64,000 nucleotides of DNA from Pinus tabuliformis (Eukaryota > Streptophyta > Pinopsida > Pinales > Pinaceae), in assembly GCA_031772625.1 (NCBI GenBank), contig CM062816.1:634725269-634789268 (forward strand), read 5' to 3'. This document shows, one piece after another, positions 56,687 to 64,000 of the stretch. The position numbers and the translations under genes are program-made. The notes below the pieces were generated by a model. The model did no database searches and was not told where the DNA came from. It worked only from the letters and a program-made list of their open reading frames with translations. The number at the start of each line of letters is the position of its first letter. The stretch's first letter is position 1.

Positions 56687-58251
56687 AGAGAAGTCACGTA
56701 TATACGCGAGTTGGTTATGGCATAGTCGCGTATATGATTGTTTGAGGAAAGGAAGTAGGGACAGGTTCAGGAAAAGGATCAGTTATGATTCGGTTTATTA
56801 TTTGCGTTGTTTGATAATGGTTACAATTTGCTGATGATATGTGGAAATGACTTGATGGTTAGAAGTGTTTTGTTTCTAACTTGATAATGATGATGTCTTG
56901 ATACTTCTTGCTGATATGCATGATCAGATCTGACAGTAAACAAGATGGCACAGGTTTAGGGGGAGCATATGCTTTTAATGCATTGTTGGCATTATGGTTA
57001 ATAGTCCTTGGTGATGATGCTTATATGGATAAATGATTCATCTTGCTATGATATGGCTATGAGTTGTTCAAATGATTCTTGGGGTTACATAGTTGATATT
57101 TAGATCAGATTTGTGGTTGATTCTCCAATGGTGCTTATGTGGTGATCTTCATAAGGATAAGGAGAAGTACATAGCTTGAATTCACATCTTCTTTACTTGA
57201 TGATGAGTCACTCATATGCTGTTGTCGTCATATGCATAAAGATCATATTTTACAATTATGATGCCGGATTCCTATTGTTCTTGGCACATATATGGATGAG
57301 GATTGTTGGCTGGATACATGGATGATTATTCAAAGTTGCATGGTTGGAGACATGATGATGATGAGTTCTTACCTATGTGATGATAGGTTGTTTCATACAT
57401 ATGTTGATTGATGTAGATATTCCCAATTGATGATACTTGGTTCATGCAAATCTGGATGGCTATGGTGTTTCTCACATATGATAAGAATGTGAATGATGCT
57501 GTATATACAGAATTCTATTCAAAAGGATGAGTTGATACAGACATACCTTGATGATTCATGCACTAATACAAGTTGTTGGTCTAGTTGCTGTTGACAGATG
57601 CTATGGAGCAGATCATACAGTGTCGTTGCTGATGTTTATCATGATCCTATTTAGGTGATTGGTCTCTGTAAAGGTCATATCAAGACTCATGCTGTAATAG
57701 TGTGTCTCTATCTATTGTAGTCATTTGATGAGATCTCTTTAGGTCATGTAACGGCCTATGTTGGTTTCCCCACTATGCCTGGGACGAATGATGTTATTCT
57801 CTTATCATATGTAAACTTTTGGTATATCACCATTGTGATGGGAGATAGATGTATGTATGAATCTTTGGTGATAGGAAGGTCATTTATGATGTATAGAGTC
57901 ATGTTCTTCTTGTAGAACATCTTTTTGCAGACCTTGCTTATAGTCAGGGGGAGCATGAACAACACACTTCAGCAGAGCAGAGATTTCAGCATGTAGCATG
58001 GACAGATTGGTACACCTTGGCATATACAAAGGAGGAGCTCATTCAGAGATTTCAATAGGTACTCAGAGGAAGCATGGACAGAGTGGTACTTCTTGGCATA
58101 TACAAAGGGGGAGCTCATTCAGAGATTTCAACAGGTACTCAGGGGGAGTATGGGCAGCGGAATGTTCATCTAGGAAAGAGATTATCTTGGTCTGCCCTTT
58201 GCCCTTGATGTCAAAGGGGGAGAGTGATTGGTTGTTGTTGCCATCAAGTCC
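56687..58251 (+). other. TRGAG-2 non-coding 3' internal region
   Basis: About 1.6 kb rich in ATGAT/GATGATG, no gene. Several AGGGGGAG tracts resemble spare polypurine tracts (about 56958, 57943, 58108, 58140). Confidence 0.8.
57996..58150 (+). repeat. Two tandem ~77-bp repeats before the polypurine tract
   Basis: Each unit contains AGCATGGACAGA(T/G)TGGTAC, CTTGGCATATACAAAGG(A/G)GG, AGCTCATTCAGAGATTTCAA and GGTACTCAG(A/G)GG. The second unit carries AAAGGGGGAG, so polypurine-like tracts are duplicated with it. Confidence 0.85.
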
Positions 58252-58263
58252 AAAGGGGGAGAT
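58252..58263 (+). promoter_or_regulatory. TRGAG-2 polypurine tract
   Basis: AAAGGGGGAGAT directly before the 3' LTR. Confidence 0.93.
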
Positions 58264-60296
58264 TGTTGGCATTATGATACATATGTTGTACTTGATGGCA
58301 ACCCACTCATCTCAGATGATAAATTATAGTGCAACAAAGTTCACGCACTTTCATGAAGATAAAAGTTTCTTTCATGTAGAGAAAAGTTCACGCACTTTCA
58401 TGAAGATAAAAGTTTCTTTCATGTAGAGAAAATTTCACGCACTTTCATGAAGATAAAAGTTTCTTTCATGTAGAGAAAAGTTCACGCACTTTCATGAAGA
58501 TAAAATTTTCTTTCATGTAGAGAAAAGTTCACGCACTTTCATGAAGATAAAAGTTTCTTTCATGTAGAGAAAAGTTCACGCACTTTCATGCAGAGAAAAG
58601 TTTCTTTCATGTAGAGAAAAGTTCACGCACTTTCATGCAGAGAAAAGTTTCTTTCATGTAGAGAAAAGTTCACGCACTTTCATGCAGAGAAAAGTTCCCT
58701 TCATGCAAGAGAAAAGTTCACGCACTTTCATGATTGGTTCATGGTATTAGTCTGACAGTTTTTGATCCTATGGTTTTGGTCTGTGGTATTGCATCCAAAA
58801 GTGTTGATCTCATGCACTTTCATGGTTGGTTCATGGTATTAGTCCGACAGTTTTTGATCCTATGGTTTTGGTCCGTGGTATTGCATCCAAAAGTGTTGAT
58901 CCCAAGTATTGGGTCCGTGGTATTGTGTTATTATGGTTTTGGACCGTGGTATTGTGAAAGGCCTAAGACTATAAAAGAGGAAGGGGATCATTCAGCAAAG
59001 CATCATCTGAATTATTGAATATCTGATAAAGTGCTAGATCTGGAATACTGTGATTGGGTTATGGTGCAGATTTGGATCTGAGCTAAAGAGGGATCTCACC
59101 AATTTATGGAGAACAAGATCTAATGATAGATCAGGATCAATGGCTTGAAATGAACTATCTCTATATAGTTGATTATGCTTATTCTAGATCTGTATACTAA
59201 CGCTTGTAATGATCTGAACTGGGTATAACTTAAGTTTGAAATCGTTACAAGTCATGATTGAATATTGATAGATCTGTACGCGGGTTGGCTTTGGTGAAAG
59301 CACGTATGTACGCAGGTTTGGTTCATTGTAGTAGCATATACCATTTGAGCTATGATGTTTAAAGTTACAGGTGGTTCAGGTTGTTGATGTTTTCTGATGA
59401 CTGTTTAATGGTGTCAGTATTCTACATATTCAGTTTGATTAATTGTGTTGATGGATGAGATCTAATAATGGATCAGGATCATAATGACTCATATTTATGT
59501 GATCTAATGGACTAGATTGGGTTGCTAACACACATATTATCCTTGTATATGTATTGATCTGGTGATTGGGTGATTCAGAAGATTGATTGATTATGTACTT
59601 CAATGATATTAATGGGTCTAGTATGAAAATTGGATGAAACGTGGCCTTTCAGATTATGTGTTGTGCTTTAGGTGTATCCAGTCTGAAAATGTACGAAACA
59701 TGGTACCTGGAGGAGAGAAGATTGTCGGCTGGCGCCTACGTACTAGTATCTTAGCCAGTACAAGAGCTAAGGGGGTGGTAGCTCCCTTCCAGTAGCAGTT
59801 GAAAACTTTGGAGCATTGTATTAGGTAGCAGCCTGCGTACTAGTAAATGGATCGGCTAGTACAAGAACTATGGGGGTTGTAGCTCCCTTCCAGGAGAGTC
59901 TGGAGAACGAGAGAAGGTTTTAGCCTTATGTAGGTAGAAGCCTGTGTACTGGTATAAGTCTGCACCAGTACAAAACTATTGTAAAAGGTATTTCTTATTA
60001 AATAAGATTGAGACGACTTGCAGCAGGTGGTTTTCACCCACATTGGGTTTCCACCTTACATCATGGTGTTCATGTGTGCTTCTTGTGTGTGATGATCTGT
60101 TCTATTTTACTGCTCCGGTTTACTGCTCATATGGTTAATAATGTTCTGATGCACTCATTAGAGATCAATTAACTGAATCATATGTTTACTGGATATATAC
60201 TTGTTGCATCACATATGAATCTTAATATGGAAAGTGAAAAGTTATATTGATCTGATAATACTGATTCACCCCCCCCCCTCAGTATTATTTCCAACA
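58264..60296 (+). repeat. TRGAG-2 3' LTR (2,033 bp)
   Basis: Partner of 39802-41787; ends TTTCCAACA before the second ATGTC. Confidence 0.95.
58332..58735 (+). repeat. 47-bp tandem repeat array in the TRGAG-2 3' LTR
   Basis: Same unit as 39868-40215, with one more copy (about eight and a half). The LTR length difference equals one unit. Confidence 0.9.
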
Positions 60297-60301
60297 ATGT
60301 C

Positions 60302-62970
60302 ATGATGAAATTGGCAAAGTCAGTGTTAATGTCCCTAAAGAAGACTTGGTAACCTTAGCCCTTATAGACCTTCCCAAGAGCTAGCATAGCTATCAAGATT
60401 CGGTGAATGGGAGGGAGAAACTACCAATTTGGGAGCGCTTATGGTCTGATTTGTTACAAGAGGAAATAAGGTGGAATACCAGAGATGGGACTTCATCTAA
60501 GGGCGACGATGAATAAAACTTTGTATTGGATGGAAATAAAAAAAATGGAAATGGGAATAAATCCCAATCCAAACCAGAATCCAGTCAATGGGGCAAGAAG
60601 AAAGATTTTTCAAAAATTAAATGCTTCTTGTCATGAATTCAGGCACTATGCCACAAAGTGTCCACACAATAATACAAGCAAGAAGACCTCGGGAGGAGGA
60701 GCAGGTGAAGTTTTGGCTTCATAGTTCAAGCTTTACTTTACCATCATTGAATGCATGGCCAACATAGTGATGGGGAGTCTGTGGTACTTGGAATCAGGTG
60801 CATCGTTCCATATGACGGGAAATAGATATTTTTTCAGTGGCTTGGAGGAGAAATATTTGCATATGCACATAAAGATGGGGGGTGACAGAAGGTATAGAGC
60901 AACCAAGATTGGTACAGTCACCTTTTAGAGGGATTCGGGCTCCCCCCTCGGGCTCAAGGATGTCATGTTCATTCTAGGCCTAAAGAAAAATCTTGTATTG
61001 GTTGTAGTTATGGAAGACCATGGTTATGATGTGATTTTTAGTAAAGGAAAGGCATTCTTGAGACACATAGCCATGGGACAAGTGAAGCAGATCAGGGTTC
61101 ATGTGAAGAACCTGTACAATTTAGATGTGGAGGATTGTGTTGCATTAAGCACAAAGGCAGAGAAGGTGCAGAGTCACGATGTCGGTGAAATTTGGCATAG
61201 AAGACTTGGCCATTTGCATCATGGCACTTTGAAGATCATGTAGCAGATAACAACAGGACTCCCCAAAGGAGCACTTGAGCAGCAAGATGTAAGCAAAGGA
61301 TGTACTCTAGGGAAGTACACAAAAGCCACTTTCCATGATTGGGACAACAAAGTACATGAAATCCTTGAAGGGATCCACTTTGATGTCTATGGACCTTTCT
61401 CGATAGCATCCACTGTCAGGCACAAATATTTTTTCATTTTTATTGATGACTTCTCACGGAAGTGTTGGATCTTCTTCTTGCGAAACAAGGATGAGACATT
61501 CTCCAAGTTCATAGATTTCAATGCAATGGTTGAGAAATAAATGGGCAAGAAGGTGAAGGCTCTCATGAGCGATAATGGAGGTGAGTACGTGTCAAATGAA
61601 TTTAAAATTTTATGTGCAAAAGAAGGCGTTCGAAGAGAGTTGACAACACCCTACAACCCACAGCAGAATGGGGTGGCTGAGAGGAAGAATCATAGCGTTG
61701 TGGGTGCAGCAAGGATGATGTTGCATGATCAAGGCCTACTTATGCATTTTTGGGCTAAAGCATGCAACACAACAATCTATTTGCAGAACCGAAGTCAACA
61801 TCGGCTTCTTGGCATGATTACACCAGAGGAGGATTTATCGGGGAGAAATCTGGATGTGTCACACTTCAAGATTTTGGGAGCCTTTGTTTACTTCCATGTC
61901 TCCAAAGAATCAAGGAAGAAGCTAAAGCCAACAGCAGAATTTGCGGTATTTGTGGGTTACACAGAAACTCCCAAAATCTACGATGTGTACTTGTTATCCC
62001 TCAAAATGACAATTGTGCGAAGGGACGTAAAATTTGATGAAGACAAAGCAATGTAGTGCTCTCTTAAGAGGGAGCTTCAGATCCCACCAGAAGAGGAGCT
62101 TTTATCTCTAAAGGAGGAACCTCAATAAGTTGTGGAGCAAACAAAAATTTAGGAGCATAGAGTGGATACAACCACTTAATCAGAACCATCTAGAGAATGA
62201 AATCAAAGGACTAGGGAAGCTTAGAGACTTGTGCAGGATGCGAGGGATAATGTCGGTGCTCCTTCAAATCAATGTAGACAGAGAAGGTAACCATATTATT
62301 ACACTAGCTACATGGCTCTAATGATTGATCTTTTAGATACTGATCCATCCTCCTTCGAGGAAGCAGCAGAGAAACCTGTGTGGGTTGATGCAATGGTGGA
62401 GGAATATCAATCCATTCCAAATAAGTTTTTTGGAAGTGGCCCCAAGACCAGGAGATAAATTAGTTATGGGTTAGATATGGATCTTCAAGGTAAATCATGT
62501 AGTAGACAAAAGCATAGAAAAGTACAAGGCTAGATTTGTGGCCAAGGGGTACTCTCAAGTTGAGGCGGTTGACTATGAGGAGACCTTTGCTCTTGTAGCA
62601 AGGTACTCATCCATTAGATCAATTATTTCTATAGATGCACAGATGGGGTAGAAGATCCACCAGATGGATGTAAAAACAACATTCCTTAATGGAGTTATTG
62701 AGGAGGAGGTGTATATCGAGAAACCAAAAGGCTTCGAGACTTTTGATCGGGAGTCTCATGTGTGCATACTAAAGCAAGTGTTGTACGATCTCAACCAAAC
62801 ATCGTGTGGTTGGTACACTAGGATTGATAACTATCTCATCGACTTGGGCTTCACCAAAAGTGAAGCGAATACAAACCTCTATCTTATATTGGTATAAGGT
62901 AAATTGTTTATTATTGTCTTATATGTTTCTGACTTGATGATCTAATCATGAGATCTAAGACAATTAATAA
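60302..62970 (+). pseudogene. pol: Copia-1 gag 3' part, protease, integrase, RT fragment
   Basis: Resumes the gag frame (HDEIGKVSVNVPKEDLVTLA), then a zinc knuckle remnant (CHEFRHYATKC, about 60632), protease (SLWYLESGASFHMTG, Asp to Glu in the active-site triad region), integrase zinc remnant (IWHRRLGHLHHGTLKIM, second Cys pair partly lost), integrase core with intact catalytic residues (FDVYGPF, SDNGGEYVSNEF, QNGVAERKN; 61380-61700), linker, and RT (MDVKTTFLNGVIEEEVYIEKP, 62664 on). The RT motif reads LYVSDLM where YVDD is expected. Several stops and frameshifts; the RT is cut off near 62970. No activity possible. Confidence 0.88.
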
Positions 62971-62974
62971 GGTA

Positions 62975-63755
62975 TTACAAACTCATGTGCATGGATTTGT
63001 CTATGTTATTTTATGCAATGGATCAATAAGATTGTGAAATACACAGACAATGAAGTAGTAAACAAAAAATAATAGACAACACATAACACAACAAATTTAA
63101 TAAGGAGTTCTCCCAATACTCCTGGGCTACATCTCCTGGTCCAGCCTTCAGTTGTGGCCTCTCTATTATGTCTTCAAGTAGAGTTTTTACAACATTATGA
63201 GCTCACATAGAGACTCAATACACAATAGATATAATATTAAGAGTTTACTTGAACCTCTCAAGCTTTCTCTGAGTACACAAGACTCTCTAAAACACTCTAT
63301 GTCTCTGTCTTTAACTCTGTTTTGGCACTTTCTTCAATACTACCTGTTTGTTTGCTCTCTTTCTGTGGCTTTAAAGCCAATTTGGCTGTGTTTCTCCTTC
63401 TCGGCTTTTTGTCTTCCAGGCCTCTATCCGCTCGAATCCCTCTTCCAATGTTACACAATCATGGAATAACGCCTAAAGGGGAGGTGGCCACTTATTCTCA
63501 ACGTAAGAGTGCCTTTGCCCCTTGCAATCCTTCGGATTCCCAAACGTGGCTGTTTTCTGGTTTACATAGGAAAATTCATTCACGACTATTCATTTCAGAC
63601 TTCAAAAGTCCTTAAATCCACCCTATTCTCCTATCGAGTCTGCCTGTAAGTCGCCATCACATGTCACAATGGTCCTGCTCCAAAGCTCCCTTTATATTTT
63701 TGAAATACGTTAAAACCATGAAAATAATGTAAGAAATGGCTTATGGTGGATCTGA

Positions 63756-63760
<5 letters not shown>
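62975..63760 (-). repeat. Probable copia-type LTR remnant on the minus strand
   Basis: No gene. On the minus strand, about 63140-63080 reads GATGTAGCCCAGGAGTATTG then GGGAGAACTCCTTATTAAA, a signature often seen near the 3' end of plant copia LTRs. Boundaries are not defined. Confidence 0.4.

Positions 63761-64000
<240 letters not shown>

Larger units (their letters stand above)
39802..60296 (+). mobile_element. TRGAG-2: gag-only element with 2-kb LTRs and copia-like ends, host of Gypsy-3
   Basis: LTRs 39802-41787 (1,986 bp) and 58264-60296 (2,033 bp), TG...CA, TSD ATGTC (39797-39801 and 60297-60301). Initiator-Met primer site and a textbook polypurine tract. Without Gypsy-3 the internal region is only about 3.0 kb and encodes one gag-like protein; no enzyme domain is found. 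Primer site, tract and long LTR resemble SIRE-type copia elements, which is an inference. Confidence 0.93.
38548..62970 (+). mobile_element. Copia-1: degraded Ty1/copia element, split by nested insertions
   Basis: 5' LTR (~38548-39301), primer site, gag (39405-39801, resuming 60302), then protease, integrase and RT to about 62970. TRGAG-2 is inserted at 39801/39802 with TSD ATGTC. The 3' LTR is missing; the RT breaks off near a minus-strand LTR remnant. Confidence 0.85.

Overview
The window is plant nuclear DNA made almost entirely of nested LTR retrotransposons. I see no host gene, tRNA or rRNA. Evidence: Ty3/gypsy and Ty1/copia gag-pol domains on both strands, a chromodomain integrase, initiator-Met-tRNA primer sites (TGGTATCAGAGC), target-site duplications (TSDs) and long LTRs. 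Nesting this dense suggests a very large plant genome. A gymnosperm would fit, but the sequence alone does not prove the taxon.

Layout. (1) 1-~7950, plus strand: 3' part of a Ty3/gypsy element (Gypsy-1). Its pol is in one frame with three nonsense codons, followed by a 2-kb non-coding stretch with a 20-21 bp periodic array, an intact 593-aa accessory ORF and a probable LTR start at 7186. (2) ~9091-35984, minus strand: Gypsy-2, an old Tat-like element. Its LTR appears to be about 5.0 kb and to carry a ~1,060-codon sense ORF. Its left LTR was hit by a young chromovirus (10406-16377, TSD TGAAT). Its right LTR was hit by a gag-only terminal-repeat element (TRGAG-1, 29290-35914, TSD GGACC). (3) 35985-38530, minus strand: remnants of two more gypsy elements. 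(4) 38548-62970: a four-level nest. A degraded copia element (Copia-1, plus) is split at 39801 by a gag-only element with 2-kb LTRs (TRGAG-2, 39802-60296, TSD ATGTC). That element is split at 42396 by a 13.5-kb gypsy element on the minus strand (Gypsy-3, 42397-55861, TSD GAATC). (5) 62975-64000: probable minus-strand copia LTR remnant with a 100-bp (TA)n microsatellite.

How the parts work together. Gypsy-1, Gypsy-2, Gypsy-3 and the chromovirus encode gag, protease, reverse transcriptase, RNase H and integrase. The two TRGAG elements encode only gag and would need enzymes from autonomous relatives. Gypsy-2 and Gypsy-3 have a second, archaeal/plant-type RNase H between protease and RT, while their gypsy-type RNase H has lost its catalytic residues.

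The strongest leads are: the ORF-bearing 5-kb LTR of Gypsy-2; PBS-like sequences in inverted orientation where a polypurine tract should be in three minus-strand elements; the protease-aRNH-RT domain order; and a CTACAGGA repeat with 20-21 bp period that occurs both in non-coding DNA and inside an ORF.
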